64,000 nt of DNA from Collinsella sp. (lineage in GTDB: Bacteria > Actinomycetota > Coriobacteriia > Coriobacteriales > Coriobacteriaceae), in assembly GCA_018373675.1 (NCBI GenBank), contig JAHAGQ010000005.1, positions 1-64,000 of the forward strand, written 5' to 3'. The notes below the pieces were generated by a model, which saw only the letters and a list, made by a program, of their open reading frames with translations, was not told the DNA's origin and did not search any database. The position numbers and the translations under genes are program-made. Positions 1 through 10,208 of this stretch are shown here, in pieces (position 1 is the first letter of the stretch; each line of letters begins with the position of its first letter).

Positions 1-98
1 AGGGCCTGGACCTTCTCGTCGTGCCCTCCGCCGAGCTCTCCCGCGGCCGCGGCGGCCCGCGCTGCATGAGCATGCCCTTCTGGCGCGAGGACCTCTAA
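1..98 (+). CDS. arcA: arginine deiminase, 3' end only
   Basis: The first 98 bases encode the end of a protein that starts outside the window, with stop TAA at 96-98. The visible tail reads [18 protein letters not shown], which matches the conserved C-terminus of arginine deiminases; the Cys in GPRCMSMP is the family's catalytic nucleophile. The enzyme hydrolyses arginine to citrulline and ammonia in the cytoplasm. The following ornithine carbamoyltransferase and antiporter genes on the same strand support an arginine deiminase pathway operon. Only about 31 residues are visible, so the call rests on the C-terminal signature and the context. Confidence 0.85.
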   Translation, partial: GLDLLVVPSAELSRGRGGPRCMSMPFWREDL

Positions 99-110
99 GT
101 CTTTCTGTTT

Positions 111-158
111 CCGGTGCGGTCCCCCTACAACCGCACCGGTTTCGCCCGTCAAACGGGC
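111..158 (+). terminator. tandem hairpins between arcA and the carbamoyltransferase gene
   Basis: Two adjacent perfect stems: CCGGTGCGGT (111-120) with ACCGCACCGG (130-139), then GCCCGT (144-149) with ACGGGC (153-158). Neither is followed by a clean T-run, so they may be RNA-processing or stability elements or a weak terminator rather than a full stop. Confidence 0.5.
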
Positions 159-203
159 AACACTAATACTTACGTAATTCATTTTTTCGAAAGGAAACGA
201 ACC

Positions 204-1199
204 ATGGGTGTTAACCTCTCCGGCCGTAGCTTCCTCAAGCTCCTCGACCTCTCCACCGAGGAGATCGAGTACTTGCTCAAGCTTTCCAAGAACTTCAAGG
301 ACATGAAGCGCGCTGGCGTTCCGCACCGCTATCTCGAGGGCAAGAACATCGTTCTGCTCTTCCAGAAGACCTCCACTCGTACCCGCTGCGCCTTCGAGGT
401 CGGCGGCATGGATCTGGGCATGGGCGTCACCTACCTCGATCCCGGTTCGTCGCAGATGGGCAAGAAGGAGTCCATTGAGGACACCGCCCGCGTTCTCGGC
501 CGCATGTATGACGGCATCGAGTTCCGTGGCTTTGCCCAGGACGACGTCGAGGAGCTCGCTGCTAAGTCCGGCGTGCCCGTGTGGAACGGCCTGACCACTG
601 AGTGGCACCCCACCCAGATGCTCGCCGACATCCTGACCGTCCAGGAGAACTTCAACTACGACATCAAGGGCAAGACCCTCGTCTTCATGGGTGACTGCAA
701 GAACAACGTTGCTCGCTCCCTCATGGTTGTCTGCTCCAAGCTCGGCATGAACTTCGTGGCCTGCGGCCCCGAGGAGTGCATGCCCGCCGACGACGTCATC
801 GAGGCCTGCAAGCCCATCGCCGAGGCCAACGGCTGCACCATCAAGCTGACCACCGACGTCAAGGACGGCGTCACCGGTGCCGACGTTATCTACACCGACG
901 TGTGGGTCTCCATGGGCGAGCCCGACGAGGTCTGGGCCGAGCGCATCGCTCAGCTCACCCCGTATCGCGTTACCTCCGAGGTCATGGCTATGGCCAACCC
1001 GGGTGCCATCTTCCTGCACTGCCTGCCCAGCTTCCACGACACCAACACCACGATTGGCGCCGAGAAGTGCGAGCAGTTCGGCATCACCGAGCAGGAGGTC
1101 ACCGACGAGGTCTTCGAGAGCCCCGCTTCCAAGGTCTTCGACGAGGCCGAGAACCGCATGCACACCATCAAGGCTGTTATGTACGCTACGCTCAAGTAA
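204..1199 (+). CDS. arcB: ornithine carbamoyltransferase (probably catabolic)
   Basis: Interconverts ornithine plus carbamoyl phosphate and citrulline plus phosphate. The 331-residue length is normal for the family. The carbamoyl-phosphate loop STRTR is at residues 57-61, HPTQ at 135-138, and the ornithine-binding HCLPS at 272-276. The start at 204 ([10 protein letters not shown]) follows AAAGGAAA in a good Shine-Dalgarno position; an upstream in-frame start at 114 falls inside the intergenic hairpins and adds non-conserved sequence. Its position directly after arcA and before a YfcC-type antiporter argues for a catabolic (ArcB) role. Sequence alone does not rule out an anabolic ArgF role feeding argG and argH. 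Confidence 0.93.
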   Translation: MGVNLSGRSFLKLLDLSTEEIEYLLKLSKNFKDMKRAGVPHRYLEGKNIVLLFQKTSTRTRCAFEVGGMDLGMGVTYLDPGSSQMGKKESIEDTARVLGRMYDGIEFRGFAQDDVEELAAKSGVPVWNGLTTEWHPTQMLADILTVQENFNYDIKGKTLVFMGDCKNNVARSLMVVCSKLGMNFVACGPEECMPADDVIEACKPIAEANGCTIKLTTDVKDGVTGADVIYTDVWVSMGEPDEVWAERIAQLTPYRVTSEVMAMANPGAIFLHCLPSFHDTNTTIGAEKCEQFGITEQEVTDEVFESPASKVFDEAENRMHTIKAVMYATLK

Positions 1200-1214
1200 G
1201 AGCATCTAGCATCT

Positions 1215-1250
1215 CGCTCGGGGTGTCTTGCTGCACACCCCGAGCGGCTT
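1215..1250 (+). terminator. stem-loop after the carbamoyltransferase gene
   Basis: CGCTCGGGGTGT (1215-1226) pairs with ACACCCCGAGCG (1235-1246), followed by a short CTTTG. The T-tail is weak, so partial read-through into the antiporter gene is likely. Confidence 0.6.
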
Positions 1251-1346
1251 TGTCTGGTAAATATCTCGCGTCGGGCGGTGGGCACGGCACGGAAGATCCG
1301 CTTCGCGCGAGAAAGTTAAATGATTTATGAAGGGGGGATGAGAACC

Positions 1347-2825
1347 ATGACTGAGACCGCTAAGAAAAAGCGCGGTATGCCTTCATCGTTCACCATTCTT
1401 CTAGCTCTGCTGGCAATTGTTGCAGTGATTACCGTTATCGTCTCCGGCACGTCCGGCGGCGCGGTTACCGCAGCCCGCCTGAGCGATTTCTGCACCGCCC
1501 CGATCCTGGGCTTCGCTGACGCTCTGCCCGTCTGTCTCTTCGTTATGATCCTGGGCGGCTTCCTAGGCATGATGACCGAGACCGGCGCCCTGGACAACGG
1601 CATCGCCGTTCTGGTGCAGAAGCTGAAGGGCAACGAGATTATGCTCATTCCCGTGCTGATGCTCATCTTCTCCCTCGGTGGTACCACCTATGGTATGTGC
1701 GAGGAGACCGTTCCCTTCTACGCCCTGCTCGCCGCTACCATGATGGCCGCTGGCTTCGACCCCATGGTCGGTGCCGCTACCGTCCTGCTCGGCGCTGGCT
1801 GCGGCTGCCTGGGCTCCACGGTTAACCCGTTCGCCGTCGGCGCTGCCGTCGACGCTCTGACCGGCGTTGGCATTGAGGTCAACCAGTCCATCATCATCGG
1901 CCTCGGTGCCGTCCTGTGGATTGTCACTACCGCTATGTCCATCTTCTTCGTGATGAACTATGCCAAGAAGGTCAAGGCTGACAAGGGTTCCACCATCCTG
2001 TCGATGCAGGAGCTCAAGGACGCCGAAGAGGCTCACGGCAAGGCTGCTTCCGAGGTCCACAAGGAGGTCAAGCTCACCGGTCGTCAGAAGGGTGTTCTGA
2101 TCGCCTTCGCCTTCACCTTCGTCGTCATGATCGTCGGCTTCATCCCGCTGGCCGACCTCAACGAGGGCGTCGCCAACTTCTTCGACGCTGGCGCTGTCTA
2201 CGACGCCGACGGTAACGCCGTCGTCCAGGGCTGGTCTGCCCTGATCACCGGCCTGCCCATTGGTCAGTGGTACTTCGACGAGGCTTCCACCTGGTTCTTC
2301 CTCATGGCCGTCCTGATCGGTATCATCGGTGGCCTGTCCGAGAAGCAGATCGTCAACACCTTCATCACCGGCGCTGCCGACATGATGTCCGTTGTTCTCG
2401 TCATCGCCCTCGCCCGTGGTATCTCCGTCCTCATGGCTAACACCGGCCTCGACGTCTACGTCCTCGACGCTGCCGCCAATGCTCTGGCTGGCCTGTCCGG
2501 CGTGATCTTCGCTCCCATGAGCTTCCTGGTCTACTTCGGCCTGTCCTTCCTGATCCCCTCGACCTCTGGTATGGCTACCGTCTCCATGCCCATCATGGGA
2601 CCGCTGGCTGTTAAGCTCGGCTTCTCGCCCGAGGTCATGGTCATGATCTTCTCCGCTGCTATCGGTGTCGTGAACCTGTTCACCCCGACCTCCGGTGCCA
2701 TCATGGGCGGTCTCGCCCTGGCCAAAATCGAGTGGACGACCTGGCTCAAGTTTGCCCTTAAGCTCATCGTCGCTCTCTCCGTCGTCTGCGCCGTCATCCT
2801 GACCGTCGCCTGCGTGCTGCTCTAA
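1347..2825 (+). CDS. YfcC-family membrane transporter, probable arginine/ornithine antiporter
   Basis: A 492-residue polytopic membrane protein with about 11-13 hydrophobic segments, beginning with a short basic N-terminus (TAKKKRG) and a first helix at roughly residues 13-35. It resembles the YfcC/ArcD-like C4-dicarboxylate-anaerobic-carrier group, with the gly-rich LGAGCGCLGSTVNPFAVG stretch and the mirrored LFTPTSGAIMGGLALA near the C-terminus. The start at 1347 is preceded by AAGGGGGG at 1329-1337; ATG codons at 1320 and 1338 lie upstream of or within that site. Next to arcA and the carbamoyltransferase, exchange of arginine for ornithine is the likely job, but the substrate is inferred from context. 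Confidence 0.85.
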   Translation: MTETAKKKRGMPSSFTILLALLAIVAVITVIVSGTSGGAVTAARLSDFCTAPILGFADALPVCLFVMILGGFLGMMTETGALDNGIAVLVQKLKGNEIMLIPVLMLIFSLGGTTYGMCEETVPFYALLAATMMAAGFDPMVGAATVLLGAGCGCLGSTVNPFAVGAAVDALTGVGIEVNQSIIIGLGAVLWIVTTAMSIFFVMNYAKKVKADKGSTILSMQELKDAEEAHGKAASEVHKEVKLTGRQKGVLIAFAFTFVVMIVGFIPLADLNEGVANFFDAGAVYDADGNAVVQGWSALITGLPIGQWYFDEASTWFFLMAVLIGIIGGLSEKQIVNTFITGAADMMSVVLVIALARGISVLMANTGLDVYVLDAAANALAGLSGVIFAPMSFLVYFGLSFLIPSTSGMATVSMPIMGPLAVKLGFSPEVMVMIFSAAIGVVNLFTPTSGAIMGGLALAKIEWTTWLKFALKLIVALSVVCAVILTVACVLL

Positions 2826-2958
2826 GTACCCAACGGGTACCCCACGGAAACCTTGACGATCCTGTAAAGGATCACCTGGTCATCGTCTGTCCGGTGGGGT
2901 AATCCCACCGGTAGACTCCTACCTTTAGCCCCCTCCCGTTCCGTGCGCGGGAGGGGGC
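2826..2958 (+). other. structured 3' region: a run of stem-loops ending in a terminator-like hairpin
   Basis: Starting just after the antiporter stop there are four compact stems in a row: GTACCC/GGGTAC (2826-2840), GATCC/GGATC (2858-2873), CCGGTGGG/CCCACCGG (2891-2911) and GCCCCCTCCCG/CGGGAGGGGGC (2928-2958). GACGAT (2855-2860) can also pair with ATCGTC (2882-2887), competing with the second stem. The density suggests a structured RNA, a decayed repeat, or a multi-hairpin terminator. No coding potential was seen. Confidence 0.45.
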
Positions 2959-3035
2959 GCTCTCATGTTGCGCGGTTCTACGAACCGCGCAACCAGTCGA
3001 CGCTGCGCGCCGCCCAGAACGACAATTTGTCATTC

Positions 3036-3077
3036 AAAAGGCAAGGCATGACCAGAAGGTCTATGCCTTGCCTTTTT
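3036..3077. terminator. strong bidirectional terminator-like hairpin
   Basis: AAAAGGCAAGGCAT (3036-3049) pairs perfectly with ATGCCTTGCCTTTT (3063-3076). The T-run on one strand and A-run on the other allow termination in both directions. Confidence 0.8.
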
Positions 3078-3336
3078 CATGCCAACTTGTACGTCCTGGA
3101 CGGCGCTCGCTGACTTATGGTCAACCTGCGGCGCTGCCATTGTTGCAGGCAGGAGGCAGCTTGCTCGCTCCGGTGCACGTTTGCTGGCTTTGGCTCTGCC
3201 TGTGACGTTTCCATTGTTGGTGCGGAGTGACTTGTTCCCTGCTCCAAATTAGCTACCCCGGGTCCCCGGTGGTTGCGGTGGGCGTGTTTGGTTGGTGCCT
3301 GTTGATGGTCTGGGTATCGGGGAGGGCGGGCTCCGT
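3078..3336. other. non-coding interval with no recognised feature
   Basis: Between the 3036-3077 hairpin and the promoter of the next gene I see no conserved gene or RNA. The sequence is GT-rich on the + strand; short open frames exist but lack ribosome sites and family resemblance. Confidence 0.5.
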
Positions 3337-3342
3337 TATAAT
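3337..3342 (+). promoter_or_regulatory. consensus -10 box upstream of the DUF1846 gene
   Basis: TATAAT at 3337-3342, about 40 bases before the start codon at 3382. No good -35 hexamer is visible 16-18 bases upstream, so only the -10 is called. Confidence 0.5.
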
Positions 3343-3381
3343 CGCCTAGAACATTAAATGGAAACGGGACGGGAGCCATAC

Positions 3382-4863
3382 ATGCGCCAGGGTTTCGACA
3401 ACGCGAAATATATCGAGCTGCAGGCCGCTCATATTAAGGAGCGCATCTCGCAGTTTGGCGGCAAGCTGTATTTGGAGTTTGGCGGCAAGCTGTTTGACGA
3501 CTATCACGCGAGTCGCGTGCTGCCGGGTTTTGAACCGGACAGCAAGTTCCGCATGCTCAAGAGCATTGCCGATGACGTTGAGGTCATCATCGCGATCAAC
3601 GCGAACCACATCGAGAAGAATAAGGCCCGTGGCGACCTGGGCATTACCTATGACGAGGACGTCTTGCGCCTGGTCGACCTGTTCCGCGGCAACGGTTTTG
3701 CTGTCGCGGCCGTGGTTATCACCCAGTACGCCGGCCAGCCCGCCGCTGACGTCTTCCGCAATCGCTTGAACGCGCTCGGCATTCCTGCCAAGCTGCACTA
3801 TCCCATCGAGGGCTATCCCCACGACGTCGACCTGATCGTGTCCGACGACGGCTATGGCAAGAACGAGTTTGTCGAGACCACTCGTCCGCTCGTCGTGGTC
3901 ACCGCGCCGGGTCCTGGTTCAGGTAAGCTCGCCACCTGCCTGTCTCAGCTCTATCACGAGCACAAGCACGGCACCGCCGCCGGCTACGCCAAGTTCGAGA
4001 CTTTCCCGGTCTGGAACCTTCCCCTCACGCATCCGGTCAACATCGCCTATGAGGCCGCCACGGCCGACCTTGACGATGCGAATATCATCGACTCCTTCCA
4101 CTTGGAGGCCTATAACAAGACTACGGTCAACTACAACCGCGACGTCGAGGCCTTCCCGGTGGTCCGTGCCCTGATGGAAAAGATCCTGGGCAAGAGCCCC
4201 TACCAGAGCCCCACGGACATGGGCGTCAATATGGTCGGCTTTGCCATCACCGATGACGATGCCTGCCGCGACGCTTCCAAGATGGAGATCGTCCGCCGCT
4301 ACTTTACCGCGGTTGAAAATGTGCGCCGTACCGGCGTGGGCGATGAGCAAGTCGACCGTCTCAAGATCATTATGAAGAAGGCTGGTATCGACAAGAATTA
4401 CTCGCCGGCACGCTCGGCCGCCCTTACCAGGGAGCAGCTGACGGGTGGCCCCGTAGGCGCCATGGTCATGCCCGATGGCTCCGTGGTGACCGGCAAGACT
4501 TCCACGCGCCTGGGCGCCGCGAGCTCGCTCATCATGAATGCACTTAAGCATGTCTCGGGCGTTGACCTTGAGCTCGAGGTCATTAGTGATGAGGCGATTG
4601 AGCCTATCAGCAAGCTCAAGACGCATTTCCTGGGTAGCAAGAACCCGCGCCTGCACACCGACGAGACGCTTATGGCGCTCTCGATCACCTCGGCAACGAG
4701 CGAGACGGCGGCCCGCGTCCTTTCGGGCCTGGAGCAGCTGCGCGGCTGCGATGCCTTCTTTAGCGTGATCATCTCGCCGACGGACGAGACGGTGTTGCGC
4801 AAGCTGGGCATCAACGTGTGCTGCGAGCCCAAGTTCGAGCGCCGTGGTTTCTTCCACCGCTAA
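3382..4863 (+). CDS. DUF1846 family protein
   Basis: A 493-residue soluble protein of the DUF1846 family, whose members are conserved in Firmicutes and Actinobacteria and have no firmly assigned reaction. The family's opening (MRQGFDNAKYIELQ) and the block LYLEFGGKLFDDYHASRVLPG are near the N-terminus, and GPGSGKLATCLSQLYHE near residues 180-197 resembles a phosphate-binding loop. The start at 3382 is preferred over the in-frame ATG at 3358 because the conserved N-terminus begins there and GGGAG lies a few bases upstream. It appears to be transcribed alone, between a -10 box and a terminator at 4883. Confidence 0.88.
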   Translation: MRQGFDNAKYIELQAAHIKERISQFGGKLYLEFGGKLFDDYHASRVLPGFEPDSKFRMLKSIADDVEVIIAINANHIEKNKARGDLGITYDEDVLRLVDLFRGNGFAVAAVVITQYAGQPAADVFRNRLNALGIPAKLHYPIEGYPHDVDLIVSDDGYGKNEFVETTRPLVVVTAPGPGSGKLATCLSQLYHEHKHGTAAGYAKFETFPVWNLPLTHPVNIAYEAATADLDDANIIDSFHLEAYNKTTVNYNRDVEAFPVVRALMEKILGKSPYQSPTDMGVNMVGFAITDDDACRDASKMEIVRRYFTAVENVRRTGVGDEQVDRLKIIMKKAGIDKNYSPARSAALTREQLTGGPVGAMVMPDGSVVTGKTSTRLGAASSLIMNALKHVSGVDLELEVISDEAIEPISKLKTHFLGSKNPRLHTDETLMALSITSATSETAARVLSGLEQLRGCDAFFSVIISPTDETVLRKLGINVCCEPKFERRGFFHR

Positions 4864-4882
4864 GCCTGGATAAATTGGTCTG

Positions 4883-4921
4883 AAAGGGGCGCATCGGGTA
4901 TGCATTCGGTGTGCCCCTTTT
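4883..4921 (+). terminator. terminator after the DUF1846 gene
   Basis: AAAGGGGC (4883-4890) pairs with GCCCCTTT (4913-4920), extended by GCA/TGT, and runs into a TTTT stretch. Confidence 0.75.
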
Positions 4922-5112
4922 ATCAACAAAGCTACCGTTTAACCTAAAAATAGCCCGCTTACCTGCCTATAAGCAATTTGGGCGGTATACAATAACCCTA
5001 ATTGTTTCATCCTTTTGCGGGGATGCCGCATGATGGATGTTGCCGGCCATCATGGGGTGTGCCGGTCGCGCACGGTGCAGGTGATGCCCGTGCTCGGTTT
5101 GAGGAGGCTGCC

Positions 5113-5451
5113 ATGGCTGGCAAGGGTCGTGCGAGTGTCAACGATATGAAGCGCGTCGAGGTGCAGGTGCTGATGGAGATCGCACGGCAGTCCGAAGACA
5201 ACGGCGGATTTTATGGCTTTTCGCGCAAGACGCTTGCCGAGCGTGTAGGGGTGTCTCCGTATCGCGCCCGCGCGGCAATTGAACGCTTGGAATCCAAAGA
5301 CATCATTGAGGTCGTCTCGCGCTACAGCGACGACGGCGGCCAGCTCGCAAATGGTATTTGTCTCACGGAGCGTGGCGAATGGTATCTAGAGGGCATCCGT
5401 GCCGGTATGCTCGTGCAGGACTTGATCAAGGACGAAATCGCCGATCGATAA
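5113..5451 (+). CDS. small winged-helix (HTH) protein, putative regulator
   Basis: A 112-residue protein. The segment FSRKTLAERVGVSPYRARAAIERLESKDIIEVV (roughly residues 37-69) reads as helix-turn-helix followed by a wing, as in MarR- or GntR-like DNA-binding domains; no effector domain follows. The start at 5113 has GAGGAGG at 5101-5107; an earlier in-frame ATG at 5002 would add unconserved residues. It ends about 180 bases before pyrG with a terminator between, so it is probably a separate unit. The target is unknown, and control of pyrG is only a guess from position. Confidence 0.7.
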   Translation: MAGKGRASVNDMKRVEVQVLMEIARQSEDNGGFYGFSRKTLAERVGVSPYRARAAIERLESKDIIEVVSRYSDDGGQLANGICLTERGEWYLEGIRAGMLVQDLIKDEIADR

Positions 5452-5475
5452 CAGCGCGCATTCATAGTGGAAACG

Positions 5476-5508
5476 ACGCCGCCTGGGCAACCGGACGGCG
5501 TTTTGTTT
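5476..5508 (+). terminator. terminator between the HTH gene and pyrG
   Basis: ACGCCGCC (5476-5483) pairs with GGACGGCGT (5493-5501, one bulged A), followed by TTTTGTTT. Confidence 0.72.
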
Positions 5509-5623
5509 CGAGATGGAGAAATGCGATTGCGCGTAAGAATAATTGCGTGCGGCGCGCGTCGCGAGTATTACAATGAAGACCCGTAAGATGTGTATGGACA
5601 ACTTCTACGGGAAGCGCAGGTAA

Positions 5624-7291
<1,668 letters not shown>

Positions 7292-7293
7292 GG

Positions 7294-8235
7294 GTGCCGG
7301 CGAACCAGGAACATACCGAAGCTACTCCCTCGTCGCTCGCTGTGGCGGCGGGGGAGTATCTCGATTACCTCGCGGTCGAGCGGGGCTTGGCGCGCAATAC
7401 GATTGCGGCCTACCGTCGTGACCTGACGACGTACTGCGCCTATCTGGAGCGGGCTGGCATTGCGTCTTTTGAAGATGTGAGCCGTCAGGCCGTGGAGGGC
7501 TTTGTTGCCGATCGCCGCGACGGAGGCTATTCCGACGCCTCGGTGGAGCGTGCGCTTGCTGCCGTGAAGGGCCTGCATGCCTTTTTGGTGCGCGATGGGG
7601 CCGTGGCCCAAAACCCGACGGCGGCGTTGCGCCTACCCAAAAAGGCAGATCGCCTGCCGGAATACCTTTCGGTGGAAGATGTCTTGGCACTGCTCGATCA
7701 AGACTTTCCCGAGGGCGAGATGGGACTGCGCGATCGTGCCATCTTGGAAGTGCTTTACGGTTGCGGCTTGCGCGTGAGTGAGCTGGTTGGGCTCGATGTG
7801 GGCGATATCCATATCGATGACGGGTTTGTCCTGGTGCGCGGTAAGGGCTCCAAGGAGCGTCTGGCCCCGTTGGTGGGAAGCGCGGCGCGTGCCCTGACAC
7901 GCTATATAGGTGACGGGCGCACTCTCCTGGCCGCCCATGCTCACGGGACGGAGACCTCGGCGGTCTTTTTAAATAAGAACGGACGTCGCCTGTCGCGCCA
8001 GGCCGTGCATGCGATATGCGAGCGGTATGGGCGCCAGGTGGGGCTGGTTGGGCTCCATCCCCACACCCTGCGCCACTCCTTTGCCACCCACATGCTCGCG
8101 GGCGGTGCCGACCTGCGTGTGCTGCAGGAGATTTTGGGCCATGCCGATATTTCGACCACGCAGGTCTACACGCATGTCGACCGCACGCAACTGACCGAGG
8201 TCTATCTGGCGGCGCATCCGTTGGCACATCGCTAG
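7294..8235 (+). CDS. xerD: XerC/XerD-type tyrosine recombinase
   Basis: A 313-residue site-specific recombinase of the kind that resolves chromosome dimers at dif. An N-terminal SAM-like DNA-binding domain (about residues 12-95) precedes the catalytic domain. The catalytic set is visible: Arg160 in GLRVSEL, Lys in RGKGSKER, HxLR in HPHTLRHSF, His in LGHADISTT and the nucleophile Tyr292 in TQVYTHV. The start is a GTG two bases after the pyrG stop; longer in-frame options run into pyrG. Length and motifs favour a housekeeping Xer over a mobile integrase; whether it is XerC or XerD cannot be decided here. Confidence 0.88.
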   Translation: MPANQEHTEATPSSLAVAAGEYLDYLAVERGLARNTIAAYRRDLTTYCAYLERAGIASFEDVSRQAVEGFVADRRDGGYSDASVERALAAVKGLHAFLVRDGAVAQNPTAALRLPKKADRLPEYLSVEDVLALLDQDFPEGEMGLRDRAILEVLYGCGLRVSELVGLDVGDIHIDDGFVLVRGKGSKERLAPLVGSAARALTRYIGDGRTLLAAHAHGTETSAVFLNKNGRRLSRQAVHAICERYGRQVGLVGLHPHTLRHSFATHMLAGGADLRVLQEILGHADISTTQVYTHVDRTQLTEVYLAAHPLAHR

Positions 8236-8275
8236 CACCTCGCTGACCTGCATATTTATAAATATTAAAGGGGAC

Positions 8276-8335
8276 GGGCCCCAGATTGCCGAGACGCACT
8301 TTTGCGCGCATGGGCAATCTGGGGCCCACCCCATT
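8276..8335 (+). terminator. 15-bp perfect inverted repeat, terminator after xerD
   Basis: GGGCCCCAGATTGCC (8276-8290) is perfectly complementary to 8313-8327, with a 22-base loop, followed by CCCCATTTTT. It is longer and more GC-rich than a minimal terminator and resembles the other large palindromes of this window. Confidence 0.75.
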
Positions 8336-8498
8336 TTTCGCCAGACACCGACGCGGTGGTGGGCCGTGTGTGCCGTGGGTGGGGGAGTTTGGGGGCGATG
8401 TGAACGACGTGTAAAGGGACGTATAAATCGCCTCAAGGTCAACTTGAAGGTTGAGGTTCGCGGGCGTGGTTCTACAGGTGGCATCCCGCCTTTGCTGT
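8336..8498. other. non-coding interval upstream of the division cluster
   Basis: G/T-rich sequence without convincing genes. Together with the next feature it forms the long spacer between xerD and mraZ. Confidence 0.45.
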
Positions 8499-8592
8499 AA
8501 ACACAACATATTGTGTTTTCGAACATATGCTCGGGGGTGTTTTACAACATATTGGGGGTGGAGTGGTGGGGTGGGGTGGGGGAAGGGGTGGG
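8499..8592 (+). promoter_or_regulatory. putative operator region of the dcw cluster (palindrome plus GTGGG repeats)
   Basis: AAACACAA-CATA-TTGTGTTT (8499-8518) is a perfect dyad. ACAACATATTG recurs at 8503-8513 and 8544-8554. A G-rich stretch then carries GTGGG at 8566, 8571, 8576 and 8588. MraZ proteins are known to bind direct repeats of GTGGG about 10 bases apart upstream of their own gene; the 8566/8576 pair fits, so autoregulation is inferred. Confidence 0.5.
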
Positions 8593-8697
8593 GAAAGGTG
8601 TTGAAAAATGGGGCGGTTCCCCATATTATTGATGACGTCGACAGGCGGGGTGGTTCCCCGCGTACGTGCCATCTGAGTAACCGAGGGGAGGGCGCAC

Positions 8698-9132
8698 ATG
8701 GGAATGACGGGTGCATACGAGCGCAATCTCGATGCAAAAGGTCGTCTATCCCTGCCTGCACCCCTTCGTGAGGAGCTTGGAGAGCACGTTCGCGTGTTCA
8801 AAGCCCTGGATGTCGATGCTCTGTACGTGTTCTCTGCCGAGGCCTTCGATAAGTGGGTCGAAGGACTCTTCGCGGGTCGTGAGGGCCACGAGGGTTTTAA
8901 CCCGCGTGACATCAACGACCAGAAGCTCATGAGGGCGATCAACAAGCGCACCACGTCGATGGATGTGGACAGCGCAGGTCGTATCGGTCTTTCTGAGTCT
9001 CTCCGCAAGCAGGCGAACCTCGACCGCGAGGTCACGGTTGTGGGCAACTACGACCACCTTGAGGTTTGGGACCGCGCTACGGCCGATGAGGACGATGATG
9101 ACGAGGCCCTGCTGGACCTCTTCTTCTCGTAA
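8698..9132 (+). CDS. mraZ: division/cell-wall cluster regulator MraZ
   Basis: First gene of the dcw cluster; a 144-residue AbrB-fold DNA-binding protein that represses the cluster promoter in other bacteria. Two SpoVT/AbrB-like repeats are visible, one near the N-terminus (YERNLDAKGRLSLPAPLRE) and one around residues 80-110 (SMDVDSAGRIGLSESLRK). The C-terminus is unusually acidic (DEDDDDE) before LLDLFFS. The start at 8698 follows GAGGGGAGGG. GTGGG repeats lie about 110-130 bases upstream, as expected for its operator. Confidence 0.95.
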   Translation: MGMTGAYERNLDAKGRLSLPAPLREELGEHVRVFKALDVDALYVFSAEAFDKWVEGLFAGREGHEGFNPRDINDQKLMRAINKRTTSMDVDSAGRIGLSESLRKQANLDREVTVVGNYDHLEVWDRATADEDDDDEALLDLFFS

Positions 9133-9152
9133 GGGCAAGGCACGAGTAACGG

Positions 9153-10118
9153 ATGGAGCGTGGGATCTTGACACAAGAATATCGGCATGAACCTGTCATG
9201 CTCGGCGAAGTGCTTGAGTCGCTGCAGCTAAAGAGCGGCTCCGTCGTCTGCGACTGCACCCTTGGCGGTGCCGGCCATTCGGTAAAGATGGCCGCGCAGG
9301 TGGGGGAGACCGGCCTTTTGCTCGGCGTCGATCAGGACGACATGGCCCTCGAGGCCGCTGGCGCCCGTCTGGACCGCGAGGTTCCCGGCGTACCGCACCA
9401 GCTGCTGAAGGGCAACTTCGGCGACTTGGACGAGCTGCTTTGCTCGGCCGAGGTGCCCGGGGTCGATGGCTTCCTGTTCGACTTGGGCGTTTCGTCGCCG
9501 CAACTCGATATCCCTGGCAGGGGCTTTTCGTACAACGAGGACGCACCATTGGACATGCGGATGGATCCGGGTAACAACACCTTAAACGCAGCTGAGGTCA
9601 TCAACACCTATAACGAACACGACCTCGCCCGGATTCTACGCGTCTATGGCGAAGAGAAGTTCGCCTCGCAGATCGCACGTGAGATCGTGCGCCGCCGCGA
9701 GCATGAACCGATCGAAACCACTGGTCAGTTTGTCGAGATCATCAAGGCTGGTATCCCCGCTGCCGCCCGTCGGCATGGCGGACACCCGGCCAAGAAAAGT
9801 TTCCAGGCCATTCGCATCGAGGTCAATCACGAACTCGATGTGCTCGAGCGAGGGCTTGACGCCGCCACAAGGTGGCTCAACCCGGGCGGACGCATCTGCG
9901 TCATCTCGTATCACTCGCTCGAGGACCGTATCGTAAAGAACCACTTTAAGGAGATGAGCCAGGGGTGCACGTGTCCGCCGGAGATTCCGGTGTGCGTGTG
10001 CGGCAACGTGCCGATACTCAAGGTCATCACCCGCAAACCCCTGGTTGCCCAACCCGATGAGGTTGCGCGCAACCCTCGGGCGAGATCAGCCAAGATCCGC
10101 GTGGCACAGCGTCTGTAG
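9153..10118 (+). CDS. rsmH: 16S rRNA (cytosine-1402 N4)-methyltransferase
   Basis: SAM-dependent enzyme (also called MraW) that methylates 16S rRNA C1402 at N4. Family landmarks: EYRHEPVMLGEVLE at the N-terminus, the SAM loop DCTLGGAGHS, and RICVISYHSLEDRIVKNHF near the C-terminus. At 321 residues the length is normal. The start given is ATG 9153; a TTG at 9168 (five codons on) has GGAG nine bases upstream and is a real alternative. It lies 20 bases after mraZ, in the conserved order. Confidence 0.95.
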   Translation: MERGILTQEYRHEPVMLGEVLESLQLKSGSVVCDCTLGGAGHSVKMAAQVGETGLLLGVDQDDMALEAAGARLDREVPGVPHQLLKGNFGDLDELLCSAEVPGVDGFLFDLGVSSPQLDIPGRGFSYNEDAPLDMRMDPGNNTLNAAEVINTYNEHDLARILRVYGEEKFASQIAREIVRRREHEPIETTGQFVEIIKAGIPAAARRHGGHPAKKSFQAIRIEVNHELDVLERGLDAATRWLNPGGRICVISYHSLEDRIVKNHFKEMSQGCTCPPEIPVCVCGNVPILKVITRKPLVAQPDEVARNPRARSAKIRVAQRL

Positions 10119-10208
10119 ACGCGACCGCGCGATATTGGACCTCCCGCTCGTACCACAAACGAAGCTTAAACACACTACCAACGTACTCGGGATGGGAGGC
10201 GGCATATC

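Noticed and set aside
7294..8235. Integrase of a mobile element
   Set aside because: Length and motifs are those of housekeeping Xer proteins, it is coupled to pyrG, and no att repeats or phage genes are near.
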